Shown: in pieces, positions 23,546 through 31,332 of the stretch
How the letters are laid out: every line of letters starts with the position of its first letter
How positions within the stretch are numbered: position 1 is the stretch's first letter
Assembly: GCF_907177275.1 (NCBI RefSeq)
Contig: NZ_CAJSLV010000042.1
Span: forward strand, 124,001-188,000
Direction: 5' to 3'
Source of the DNA: Actinacidiphila cocklensis
GTDB taxonomy: Bacteria; Actinomycetota; Actinomycetes; Streptomycetales; Streptomycetaceae
Length of the DNA stretch: 64,000 nt
Made by a program: the position numbers and the translations under genes
The notes under the pieces: model-generated
The model's input: only the letters and a program-made list of their open reading frames with translations
Database searches by the model: none
Told to the model about the DNA's origin: nothing

Positions 23546-25480
23546 TCAGTCGGCCGGCGCCGCGGGCTCCGCTCCCCTGCCGGTGCCGCGCGCCAGCACC
23601 GGCAGTTTCCGCCAGGACGCCTCGTCGCCCGGGTCGTCCGGCTCGCCCGCGCAGACCACGTACGAAGCCGGGGCCATGGCCGCGTACCGTCCGGTGAGTT
23701 CCGCGAGGAACGCCTCGTGCAGGTCCTCGGGCGCGGGGGCGGCCTGCGGGTCGCCGGTCCAGGCGGCGTATCCGGTCAGCAGCGGGTCCGTTCCGCCCTG
23801 CGCAGGGCCGCCCTGCTCCGTGTCGCCCGGTTCCGCTGCCGGCGACCCGACGACCGCCACCGGGCCGGCACCGGCCGCCGCCGCGGCGGCAGCCAGGACC
23901 TCGGCCGTCGCGGCGCGCTCCACCCAGCAGCCGTCGATCCGCATCCACTGACGGCCGCGTTGCGGAGCGCTCAAGCCGGTGGCCGCGGGCGCGTCCGCCA
24001 GCTTCAGGTCCTCGGCGGCCGCCGCGACGAGCAGCCGCTCCACCCCCCTCAGCAGGCCCTCCACATCGCGGCGCGGCAGGACGGCGGAGTCCGCCCACAG
24101 CGCGAGGACCAGTTCCCCTACGACCTGGCGGACGCTCAGGTAGGCCGCCACCGGGTAGGACTCGTCGGGAAGGGAGGTCAGGCGGGTCTCGGCGAGAGCC
24201 TCGTGCACCTCCGCAAGGGAGACCGGCGGCGGGGCGGAGACGGCGGCGGCCGCGGTGTCGAGCGCCGAGAAGTCGTTGTAGACCACGTCGCGGTGGAAGG
24301 CCGTGCCGCGTGCCCTGCCCACGCCGTCGATCACCCGCCACAGCTCGTCCGCGTCGAACTGGCTGTACCGGTAGGCGTTGAACGCCGCCGTGCCGGCCCG
24401 CTTGACCACCGCGTCGAAGTGCTCGGCCCGGACGTCGACCGACAGCAGCGCGTCCTGCGCCAGGTTCCCGACGTAGCCGCGGGTCGCGCCGCGGATGCGG
24501 TTGCCCGCGACCGAGGTCACCACGCACCTGTCGTTGCCGGTGCGCAGCGCGGTGCACACCGCGAAGGCCGCCAGCACCACGGTGGAGGGGCCGATACCGG
24601 TCCGCGCCACGACATGGCTGATCGCCAGCGCCGCCGCGCGGGAGCGGAAGGTGGTGCGGCGCCGGCGGCCGGGCGGCGACGGGTCGGGCGGGACGGCGAA
24701 CATCGCCTGGGGGGCCGCTGCCAGCGTGGCCTCCCAGTACCGCAGCGCCGCCTGTGCCCGGCGGCGCCCGGCCGGTGTGCTCTCCGCGGCGGCCAGGTCC
24801 AGCGGCTGCAGCGGCTCGGGGCCTGGGGGTACGGACGCCGGGTCGGCGAGCAGCGCGGCGAACTGCTCGCCGAGCAGCCGTACCGAGCCGACGTCCACGG
24901 CCATGTGCGAGATCACCAGGACCAGCAGGAACGGCTCACCCGCGCGGGTGGCCACCGCGGCCCGCACCGGCAGCTCGCGCACCAGGTCGCCCTCGCCGCC
25001 GGCCAGCAGGCGCTCCAGCACCGAGCGCGGGTCGCGACCCGAGGAGCCGAACTCGTGGCTGGAGACCCGTAGCGTGCCGGCGGCCGCGACGGTCTGCGCC
25101 GGCTCCCCACCGGGAGGGTCGACGTAGGTGGTGCGCAGCGATTCGTGGCGGGCGATCAGGGTCGCCAGCGCCTCGGTGACAGCTGTCAGTGAGGTGCCCG
25201 CGGGGATGTCGAAGAAGGCCGGCACGGTGGCCGAGCCCCGGTCGGCGGGCTTGCGTATCCAGCGCAGGACGTTGCTCTGGCCGAAGGTGAGCGGCCCGCT
25301 GCGCGAGCGCCCGCCGCCGAAGGCCACCGTCCGCGTATCCGCGGCGGTGGCCGGTGGGTCGGCAGCGTGCTCCCCTGCGTCACGATCGGCTGCGGTGCCT
25401 CCAGCGGCGGCCGGCGGGACGACACCGCGATCGTCTGCGTCCCTTTCCCCGGCGGTGCGTTCCACGGCGGTGGGGTCCAC
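23546..25480 (-). CDS. Free-standing condensation-fold protein, degenerate active-site motif
   Basis: A 644-residue protein. After a 60-residue disordered, acidic N-terminus it shows condensation-domain features: L-T-F-G-Q-S-N-V-L, A-R-H-E-S-L-R-T-T-Y, a central S-H-M-A-V-D-V where the canonical H-H-x-x-x-D-G is expected (His192 and Asp196 kept, first His now Ser, Gly now Val), and R-Y-W-E-A-T-L. The last 150 residues are low-complexity and unlike NRPS modules. No A or carrier domain is attached. It may join a carrier-bound acyl group to an amine, or be a non-catalytic relic. The GTG at 25480 follows AAGGAG. It is divergent from the KAS III-led operon across a long inverted repeat. Confidence 0.82.
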   Translation of the reverse strand: MDPTAVERTAGERDADDRGVVPPAAAGGTAADRDAGEHAADPPATAADTRTVAFGGGRSRSGPLTFGQSNVLRWIRKPADRGSATVPAFFDIPAGTSLTAVTEALATLIARHESLRTTYVDPPGGEPAQTVAAAGTLRVSSHEFGSSGRDPRSVLERLLAGGEGDLVRELPVRAAVATRAGEPFLLVLVISHMAVDVGSVRLLGEQFAALLADPASVPPGPEPLQPLDLAAAESTPAGRRRAQAALRYWEATLAAAPQAMFAVPPDPSPPGRRRRTTFRSRAAALAISHVVARTGIGPSTVVLAAFAVCTALRTGNDRCVVTSVAGNRIRGATRGYVGNLAQDALLSVDVRAEHFDAVVKRAGTAAFNAYRYSQFDADELWRVIDGVGRARGTAFHRDVVYNDFSALDTAAAAVSAPPPVSLAEVHEALAETRLTSLPDESYPVAAYLSVRQVVGELVLALWADSAVLPRRDVEGLLRGVERLLVAAAAEDLKLADAPAATGLSAPQRGRQWMRIDGCWVERAATAEVLAAAAAAAGAGPVAVVGSPAAEPGDTEQGGPAQGGTDPLLTGYAAWTGDPQAAPAPEDLHEAFLAELTGRYAAMAPASYVVCAGEPDDPGDEASWRKLPVLARGTGRGAEPAAPAD

Positions 25481-25580
25481 GTCGGCTCCTTGCGGTCCGG
25501 CAGGGCGGCGGGTTGCCGGCCCCGGCGGACGGGCTCGGGGCGACACCGACCGTATCGAGCGGCCCGGAGGCCGCCCAGCG

Positions 25581-25637
25581 GGGAAATCCCTGGTTTCACG
25601 GGCCGCGGGACGGTTCCGGGAAACCCAGGGATTTCCC
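25581..25637. promoter_or_regulatory. Long inverted repeat in divergent promoter of second biosynthetic cluster
   Basis: GGGAAATCCCTGG (25581-25593) and CCAGGGATTTCCC (25625-25637) are exact reverse complements. The symmetry extends inwards by TTTC/GAAA with a single bulged C at 25624. The interval between arms is 31 nt. The site sits 100 bp from the condensation-domain start and 125 bp from the KAS III start, so one regulator could control both directions. The cluster's LAL regulator is the obvious candidate, by inference. Confidence 0.7.
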
Positions 25638-25761
25638 GCATGACCCGGTCCGCGGCAGCTGCCTAGCCTCATCTCGCCCCGCCGCTCCGCCCCGTACCGC
25701 GTCCCCCCCGTCATGTCCGGCGCCCGCAGCGCCGGACCGCAGCCCGCCGAGGCAGGAGCCC

Positions 25762-26715
25762 ATGGCCATGCGACCCACCGTGCTGGAGCGCGTCGAGGCG
25801 TACCTGCCCGCCAGGTCCGTCGACGTCCAGCAGGTCGCGGCGGACATGGGGCTCAGCCGCCATCAGGCGCGGCTGATGCACCGCGTCCACGGGCTCGACG
25901 TCCTGCACGACGATCCCGGCCTCGGCCTGTACGACCTGGTGCTGGAGCCGGCCCGGCGGGTGCTGGCCGCGCTGCCCGACCCTTCGGTGGTGCGGTACCT
26001 GCTCTACGCGCACACCATCCAGGAGGTCACCCCCGCGCACGTCGACGCGGCGGCCGACCTCGGCCGCCTGCTGGGCCTGCCGGACGCCGAGTGCTTCGCG
26101 CTCACCCAGCAGAACTGCGCGAGCGGCCTGGCCGCGGTGGACGCGGCGGGCGAACTGCTGCGGGCCGACGGCGATCCGCAGGCCAAGGCGCTGGTCGTCA
26201 CCGGGGAGAAACCATTCTCCAAGCTCGCCCGGCTCATCGCCAACACCACGGTCATGGGCGAGGCGTCGGCCGCCGCCCTGGTGGGCCTCGCCCCGCGGGG
26301 CTTCGCGGTACGCGGCTACGCGGTACGCACCGACGGCCGGTTCTGCGAGGGCGTCCGGATGACGACGCAGGCCGCCCAGGACTTCGGCGACAGCTACGCC
26401 GCCGGTCTCGCCGCGGTGGTCCACGAGGCCCTCGGCCAGGCGGACCTGGGGCTGTCCGACCTCGTCACGATCGTGCCGCACAACGTCAACCGCTCCTCCT
26501 GGCTGCGCGTGGCCAAGGAGCTGGGCATCGGCCCCGAGCGGATCCACCTGGACGGCGTGGCCCGCTACGGCCACTGCTTCTGCAGCGACCCGTTCCTCAA
26601 TCTCGTGGCGCTGCGCGAGCAGCAGGGCCTGGTCGAGGGCGGTCACTACCTGTTCGCCGCCGTCGGCCTGGGCGCGACATACGCGGCCATGGTGATCGAG
26701 CACCTCGGAGGTTAG
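25762..26715 (+). CDS. Ketoacyl-ACP synthase III-like protein
   Basis: A 317-residue thiolase-fold protein. The nucleophile is Cys119 in Q-Q-N-C-A-S-G, and the first catalytic His is His240 in V-P-H-N-V-N. The position normally held by Asn (G-N-T) reads G-H-C, placing His271 there. The C-terminal F-A-A-V-G-L-G-A-T glycine loop is intact. The Cys-His-His set resembles KAS-I/II or thiolase rather than FabH, so the reaction may be acyl transfer or condensation of an unusual starter. The ATG at 25762 follows CAGGAG. It heads the plus-strand operon; the next gene starts 8 bp after its stop. Confidence 0.88.
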   Translation: MAMRPTVLERVEAYLPARSVDVQQVAADMGLSRHQARLMHRVHGLDVLHDDPGLGLYDLVLEPARRVLAALPDPSVVRYLLYAHTIQEVTPAHVDAAADLGRLLGLPDAECFALTQQNCASGLAAVDAAGELLRADGDPQAKALVVTGEKPFSKLARLIANTTVMGEASAAALVGLAPRGFAVRGYAVRTDGRFCEGVRMTTQAAQDFGDSYAAGLAAVVHEALGQADLGLSDLVTIVPHNVNRSSWLRVAKELGIGPERIHLDGVARYGHCFCSDPFLNLVALREQQGLVEGGHYLFAAVGLGATYAAMVIEHLGG

Positions 26716-26723
26716 GAGACCAC

Positions 26724-28142
26724 GTGGAAGGCTCATCGAGCGCGGCCCGCGAAGACGGCCGCTATCTGCGGCGGCTCAAAGCCGCGAGCACGGGGGCCGC
26801 CGACGCGCGGCTGGTGTTCCTGTGCAACTTCGAGGCCGAGGAGCAGTGGGCGGTCGGCCACACGGGCCTGCCCGCACCCAGGTTCCCGGTGTCGGCGGCG
26901 CTGGTGCGGCGGATGGAGGAGCTGGGCGCGACCCTCGCGGGACCGCGTGACGTCCTGCTGCTGTCCGCACCACTGGACGAGGACTTCAGGGCGCACGCCC
27001 GGGCCGCGGGCGCGGCGCTGCCGGAGGTCCTGGTGCCGGAGCGGGCCGCCGGCAGCGCATCGACGGCGCAGGCCGTGCTGGACTCCCCGCGCGCGCTGGC
27101 CGAGCTCACCCGGCTGGCCGCCGAGGGCGCCTGGCTGATGCCGATGGGGACCTCGCCGCTGGAGCAGCGGGTCGCCGAGGTGACGGGACTGCGGCTGGCG
27201 GTCCCCGACTCGGCCACCTTCGAGCGGGTGAACAGCAAGATCTACGGCCGCAGGCTCGCCGCCGAGGCCGGGCTGCGGGAGGTGCCGGGCGAGTGCTGCG
27301 TGCAGGTCGGCCAGCTCGCCGACGCCCTGCGCAGCCGCTACCCGGCCATGGCCGAGGGCCGGCCGGTGGTGGTGAAGGACGCCTACGGCGTCTCCGGCAA
27401 GGGTCTGGTCGTCCTGGAGAGTCCGGAGAAGGCCGAGCGGCTGCTGCGCATGGTCGGCCGTCGGGCGGAGCGCACCGGCAACCACCGCCTGGAGGTGGTC
27501 GTCGAGGAGTGGCTGCCCAAGCACTGCGATCTCAACTACCAGCTGACCATCGACCGCGACGGCCGGGTGGAGTTCGACTTCGTCAAGGAGGCGCTCACCG
27601 AGAACGGGGTGCACCGCGGCCATCTGATGCCCTCGCGGCTGGGCGAGGGCCAGGTGGCGGAGCTGCGCGAGGCGGCGGCGGCCATCGGCAAGGCGCTGTA
27701 CGCCGACGGCTTCACCGGCATCGCGGGGGTGGACGCCGTGCTCGGCGGCGACGGCGTCCTCTACCCGATGCTGGAGATCAACGCCCGGCTCAACATGTCG
27801 ACCTATCAGGGCGGCGTCACGGAACGGGCGCTGCGACCGGGCCATGTCGCGCTCGCCCGGCACTACGCCCTCACCCTGGACGCCCCCTGTCCTCTGGACC
27901 GGGTGCTCGGCGCGCTCGGCCCGCTGGCCGACCCCGAGGGCGACCCGGCGTTCGGCGGCGCGCGGCTGGTCATCACCTGCTTCGGGACGCTCAACGCTCT
28001 CGCCGGCGAGAGCACAGGGGCGCCGTTCACCGGGCGGCTGTACGCGGTGCTCTTCGCCCCGGACCGGGAGCTGCTGGCAGCCGCGGACGCCGCAGCCGAG
28101 AAGGCCCTTTCCCGTATCGCCTCCCGAGGAGAACCGTCGTGA
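26724..28142 (+). CDS. ATP-grasp ligase with pre-ATP-grasp domain (BtrJ-like)
   Basis: A 472-residue protein. An N-terminal pre-ATP-grasp region (R-L-V-F-L-C-N-F-E-A-E-E-Q) is followed by the ATP-grasp core: F-E-R-V-N-S-K-I-Y, the nucleotide-binding V-V-V-K-D-A-Y-G-V-S-G-K-G, acidic V-V-V-E-E-W-L and the metal-binding P-M-L-E-I-N-A-R-L-N-M-S. The layout matches BtrJ-type enzymes that load an amino acid onto a stand-alone carrier protein. It would therefore replace an NRPS adenylation domain, and the 85-residue carrier gene downstream is its probable acceptor. The GTG at 26724 follows AGGAG. Its stop overlaps the decarboxylase start by 4 nt (GTGA). Confidence 0.88.
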   Translation: MEGSSSAAREDGRYLRRLKAASTGAADARLVFLCNFEAEEQWAVGHTGLPAPRFPVSAALVRRMEELGATLAGPRDVLLLSAPLDEDFRAHARAAGAALPEVLVPERAAGSASTAQAVLDSPRALAELTRLAAEGAWLMPMGTSPLEQRVAEVTGLRLAVPDSATFERVNSKIYGRRLAAEAGLREVPGECCVQVGQLADALRSRYPAMAEGRPVVVKDAYGVSGKGLVVLESPEKAERLLRMVGRRAERTGNHRLEVVVEEWLPKHCDLNYQLTIDRDGRVEFDFVKEALTENGVHRGHLMPSRLGEGQVAELREAAAAIGKALYADGFTGIAGVDAVLGGDGVLYPMLEINARLNMSTYQGGVTERALRPGHVALARHYALTLDAPCPLDRVLGALGPLADPEGDPAFGGARLVITCFGTLNALAGESTGAPFTGRLYAVLFAPDRELLAAADAAAEKALSRIASRGEPS

Positions 28143-29410
28143 CCGAGCAGCACCCGTCCGAGCACACCGTCCAGGGCATACCGGTCAGCGCGCTGGCCGA
28201 GCAGTTCGGCACCCCGCTCTACCTCTACGACGGCGACCGGCTGCGCAGCACGTACCGGGAGCTGCGGGACCTGCTCGACCCGCGGATCGACATCTTCTAC
28301 TCGGCCAAGGCCAACCCCAACGTGAGCGTCTGCGCGGTGCTGCGCGCCGAGGGCGCCGGCATCGAGGTCTCCTCGCTCGCGGAACTCGTGACCGCGCTGC
28401 GGGCCGGCGCGCGGCCGGAGGACGTCATCTTCCTCGGCCCAGGCAAGTCCGCCGAGGAACTGCGGGCCTGCCTGGACGCCGGTGTGCACGCGGTGGTGTG
28501 CGAGTCGCTGGAGGAGCTCACCGCCCTGGACGCGATGGCCCCGCCCGAGGGGGTGCGGGTCCTGCTGCGCGTCAACCCGGTGTTCAGCAACAAGGGGTCG
28601 CGGCTGTCGATGGGCGGCAAGCCCCGGCAGTTCGGCATCGACGAGGAGATCCTGGACGGCGCGGGACCGCTGCTGCGCTCGCTGTCGCGGGTCCGGGTCG
28701 AGGGCGTCCACGCCTATATGGGCACCCGCATCCTGGACGCCGACGCCGTCGCCGCCAACACACGCGGCATCCTCGCACTTGCCGGGCGGCTCTCCGCCGA
28801 ACTGGGCTTCCCCCTGCGCACCGTGGACATCGGGGGCGGTCTGGGGGTGGCGTACTTCGACAACGAGAAGGACCTCGACGTCGCGGCGGCCGCCCACGGG
28901 GTCAACGCCGAGGTCGCCGCGTTCCTCGGCGAGCACCCCGGCTGCCGCGTGATCACCGAGCTGGGCCGCTACCTCGCGGGCTGGTGCGGCCTGTACGTCG
29001 TACGCGCCCGCTACGTGAAGCAGTCGCGCGGCGAGTGGTTCGTCGTCGCCGACGGCGGCACCAACCACCACATGGCCGCCGTGGGCATCGGCAGCTTCGT
29101 CAAGCGCAACTTCCCGATCCGCTCGCTGACCCGCCCCGAGGAGCCCGGCCGCCGCCCGTACACCGTCACGGGGCCGCTGTGCACACCCAACGACGTCATC
29201 GGCAAGCAGGTGGAGCTGCCGGACGTCGAGCCCGGCGACCTGCTGGGCGTGGAGCGCTCCGGCGCCTACGGGCCGAGCGCGTCCCCCGTGCTGTTCCTCA
29301 GCCACGGCCACCCGGCCGAGGTGCTCGTCCTCGACGGAAACGCGCACCTGGTGCGCCGTCGCGACACCGTCGAGGACCTGCTCGGCCGGCAGATCCTCGT
29401 CGAGGTGTGA
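28139..29410 (+). CDS. PLP-dependent decarboxylase, fold III (BtrK/LysA-like)
   Basis: A 423-residue fold-type III enzyme. The PLP lysine is Lys57 in Y-S-A-K-A-N, G-G-G-L-G-V-A-Y is the phosphate-binding loop, E-L-G-R-Y-L-A-G and G-P-L-C-T-P-N-D-V (with the C-terminal catalytic Cys) complete the site. It is like diaminopimelate decarboxylase but closer in context to BtrK, which decarboxylates glutamyl-carrier protein to 4-aminobutyryl-carrier protein. Given the ATP-grasp and carrier genes on either side, decarboxylation of a carrier-bound amino acid is the best guess; a free amino acid substrate is possible. The start overlaps the ligase stop. Confidence 0.9.
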   Translation: MTEQHPSEHTVQGIPVSALAEQFGTPLYLYDGDRLRSTYRELRDLLDPRIDIFYSAKANPNVSVCAVLRAEGAGIEVSSLAELVTALRAGARPEDVIFLGPGKSAEELRACLDAGVHAVVCESLEELTALDAMAPPEGVRVLLRVNPVFSNKGSRLSMGGKPRQFGIDEEILDGAGPLLRSLSRVRVEGVHAYMGTRILDADAVAANTRGILALAGRLSAELGFPLRTVDIGGGLGVAYFDNEKDLDVAAAAHGVNAEVAAFLGEHPGCRVITELGRYLAGWCGLYVVRARYVKQSRGEWFVVADGGTNHHMAAVGIGSFVKRNFPIRSLTRPEEPGRRPYTVTGPLCTPNDVIGKQVELPDVEPGDLLGVERSGAYGPSASPVLFLSHGHPAEVLVLDGNAHLVRRRDTVEDLLGRQILVEV

Positions 29411-29469
29411 CACCGGCGGCGCACCCGCCCTCCCGCACGCCCTACGACCTCCGCGACTCCCCCGCAGGA

Positions 29470-29523
29470 CCGACCACACCGACCGCCACAACCGCACCGA
29501 CCACACCGACCACACCGACCACC
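29470..29523 (+). repeat. Degenerate 9-bp tandem repeats between decarboxylase and carrier genes
   Basis: The unit CCGACCACA occurs exactly at 29470, 29497 and 29506, with the variants CCGACCACC at 29515 and CCGACCGCCACAA at 29479. The block lies in the 147-bp gap before the carrier gene, the only sizeable gap in this operon. Confidence 0.8.
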
Positions 29524-29557
29524 GCAACCTCCGTCACGCCGCACAAGGAGTGCACCC

Positions 29558-29815
29558 GTGGACCGTTCCGAGACCATCGCCGTCATCGAGAAGTGCCTCA
29601 CCGAGGTGCTCAAGCACGAGGTGACCGGGCTGCGCGAGGACCTCAGGCTCTTCGACGACCTGCACCTGGACTCCACCTCAGTCCTGGAACTGCTGATGGT
29701 GCTGGAGGACGCCGTAGGCCTGGAGATCGACCCGGAGAACCTCGACATGGACGACTTCCGCACCGTCGGCACGCTCGCGGACTTCGTCGAGCGCAGCCTT
29801 GACGGGGCAAACTGA
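29558..29815 (+). CDS. Stand-alone acyl carrier protein
   Basis: An 85-residue acidic carrier protein. The phosphopantetheine attachment site is Ser39 in L-H-L-D-S-T-S-V. Helix 2 reads V-L-E-L-L-M-V-L-E-D and the C-terminal helix F-V-E-R-S-L. The GTG at 29558 follows AAGGAG. It lies between the loading and decarboxylating enzymes and the ketosynthase-like and dehydrogenase-like genes, so it is the likely scaffold on which all of these act. The AcpS-type gene at 32637 should activate it. The next gene begins 2 bp after its stop. Confidence 0.92.
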   Translation: MDRSETIAVIEKCLTEVLKHEVTGLREDLRLFDDLHLDSTSVLELLMVLEDAVGLEIDPENLDMDDFRTVGTLADFVERSLDGAN

Positions 29816-29817
29816 CC

Positions 29818-30705
29818 GTGCCCGCGCTTCCCGCCGCGCTCGCGCTGGAGTCGGCCGTCTGGCTGGTGGCCGACCACCGCAACCCGTACGGCTACGACCA
29901 GGAGCTGCTGGACTACCACCGGGACCTGATCGCCCCCCACGGGCTGCCGCTGCGCGGGGACCTGGTCCGCTCCGGGACCGGCGTGTCCTTCACCGACCTC
30001 GCACACCGCCTGGTCGGCGCGGCACACCGCTCGGGTCTGCCGTGGCCGCAGGGACCCGACCTGCTGGTACTGGCCTACGCCCTGCCGGACTACCACCCGC
30101 TCACCACCGTCAGCGCGGGCGTCAACCGGCTGCTGGGCGGCGGGGCGCGCAGCTTCGCGGTCTCCGAGCAGGGGCTGCGCGCGCCGTACACCGCGCTGCG
30201 GCTGGCACGGGCCTACGCCCGGTCCGGCCGCTGCGCGCGCCTCGCGCTGCTGGTGCTGGAGCAGACGACGCTGCCCTACGCCGAACCGCTGCTGGAGCAG
30301 AGGCGGCTGGCGGACTCAGGGGCGCTGCTGTTCTTCGGCCAGGACGGCGGCTACGGGCCGGCCTCGCCGCCGGCGGCCGTGCCGGAGGGCCGACTCGCCG
30401 GCGCCCTTGCCGCGGCGGCGGACGGCGTGCCGGAGCGGGACGTGCTGGTGGTGGCCGGCCCGGGGGCGGACGCGGCGGAGCTGGCGGCCGCCGGCCTGCC
30501 CTGCCACCGGGCCGGCCCGGGCTCGTACTGCACCGGCGTCTGGCTCGACCTGGCCCGGCACCACCGGGACTGGGCTGCGCGCTACCGCGCCCTGGTGCTG
30601 TGCGACACCGACCCCAGGACCGGCCGCAGCAGCGTCCTGGCCCTGCACTACAGGGGCGCCGCCCCGACCTCCGCCCGACTGCCGGCAAGGAGCGCACACC
30701 GATGA
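29818..30705 (+). CDS. Ketosynthase-like protein lacking the catalytic cysteine
   Basis: A 295-residue protein with thiolase/KAS III-like segmentation: D-L-L-V-L-A-Y-A-L-P in the first half and an A-V-S-E-Q-G-L-R-A-P-Y-T-A-L motif (residues about 114-127) where FabH-type enzymes carry the nucleophilic Cys, here Gln/Gly. No His-Asn pair is evident in the C-terminal half, which ends with a Ser/Thr-Arg-rich tail. It is probably a non-catalytic partner or an acyl-binding protein, comparable in idea to a chain-length factor. The GTG at 29818 is 2 bp after the carrier stop; its own stop overlaps the next start (ATGA). Confidence 0.72.
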   Translation: MPALPAALALESAVWLVADHRNPYGYDQELLDYHRDLIAPHGLPLRGDLVRSGTGVSFTDLAHRLVGAAHRSGLPWPQGPDLLVLAYALPDYHPLTTVSAGVNRLLGGGARSFAVSEQGLRAPYTALRLARAYARSGRCARLALLVLEQTTLPYAEPLLEQRRLADSGALLFFGQDGGYGPASPPAAVPEGRLAGALAAAADGVPERDVLVVAGPGADAAELAAAGLPCHRAGPGSYCTGVWLDLARHHRDWAARYRALVLCDTDPRTGRSSVLALHYRGAAPTSARLPARSAHR

Positions 30706-31331
30706 GCCCGACCGCTGTACCCACGCGACCCGGTCAGCAGGCTGACCCCGCGCCGGGCGTGCCCCCTGCGCCCTTCGGCTTCCCGCGGCGGCTCGACGCG
30801 CTGCACGCGCAGGTCCTGCGGGAGGACGCCGGCGGTCCGCCGGCCCGCCGCGTGCCCTCGCCGGAGGGGCTGGTGCTGCTGGCCGCGGCGGACCCCGACG
30901 GGTCGTCGCCCGGCCGCTTCGGGCTCGCCTGCCGGCCTGCGACGCCCGAGGAGCTGGCGGTGCCCGCGCCGGCCCGTGCGGCCTTCGGAGCCGGTCTTCT
31001 CGCGCTGCACTGCGACCTGGTCGAGCACACCCTGCGGCACGCCCTTGACCACCTGGCCGCCAGGACGTCGGGCGGGGCGGACCTGCTGTCGCGCCAGCTG
31101 GTCCAGGCCGGCCTGGCCGACGCGGCCCTGGCGCTGCTGGAGGAGCGGGCGGGCGGCCCGCCGGCCGGACAGGACGCCCTCGCACGCGCGCACCTGCGGC
31201 TGGTCGCGGCGGGACGCACCCTGCTGCGGCTGCTGGGGGCCAGCGGCTTCCTCGCCGACGGTCCCGGCGGTGAGCTGCACGCGGCCGAGATCGCCGCGAA
31301 CGTCTACGCCCACCCCGGTACGGAGGGATGA
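30702..31331 (+). CDS. Acyl-CoA-dehydrogenase-like C-terminal-domain protein
   Basis: A 209-residue protein whose second half (L-V-E-H-T-L-R-H-A-L-D-H-L-A-A-R-T-S-G-G, L-A-D-A-A-L-A-L-L-E-E-R-A and A-A-E-I-A-A-N-V) looks like the helical C-terminal bundle of acyl-CoA dehydrogenases, without the N-terminal flavin-binding part. The first 60 residues are Pro-rich. It may pair with the larger dehydrogenase-like protein encoded immediately downstream, making a two-subunit flavoenzyme, but this is inference from domain content and from adjacency: AAGGAG precedes the ATG at 30702 and the next ATG is 2 bp past the stop. Confidence 0.6.
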   Translation: MSPTAVPTRPGQQADPAPGVPPAPFGFPRRLDALHAQVLREDAGGPPARRVPSPEGLVLLAAADPDGSSPGRFGLACRPATPEELAVPAPARAAFGAGLLALHCDLVEHTLRHALDHLAARTSGGADLLSRQLVQAGLADAALALLEERAGGPPAGQDALARAHLRLVAAGRTLLRLLGASGFLADGPGGELHAAEIAANVYAHPGTEG

Positions 31332-31332
31332 C

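Noticed and set aside
29470..29523. Short regular repeats considered as a CRISPR array
   Set aside because: The unit is only 9 bp, with no unique spacers of constant length and no cas genes nearby.
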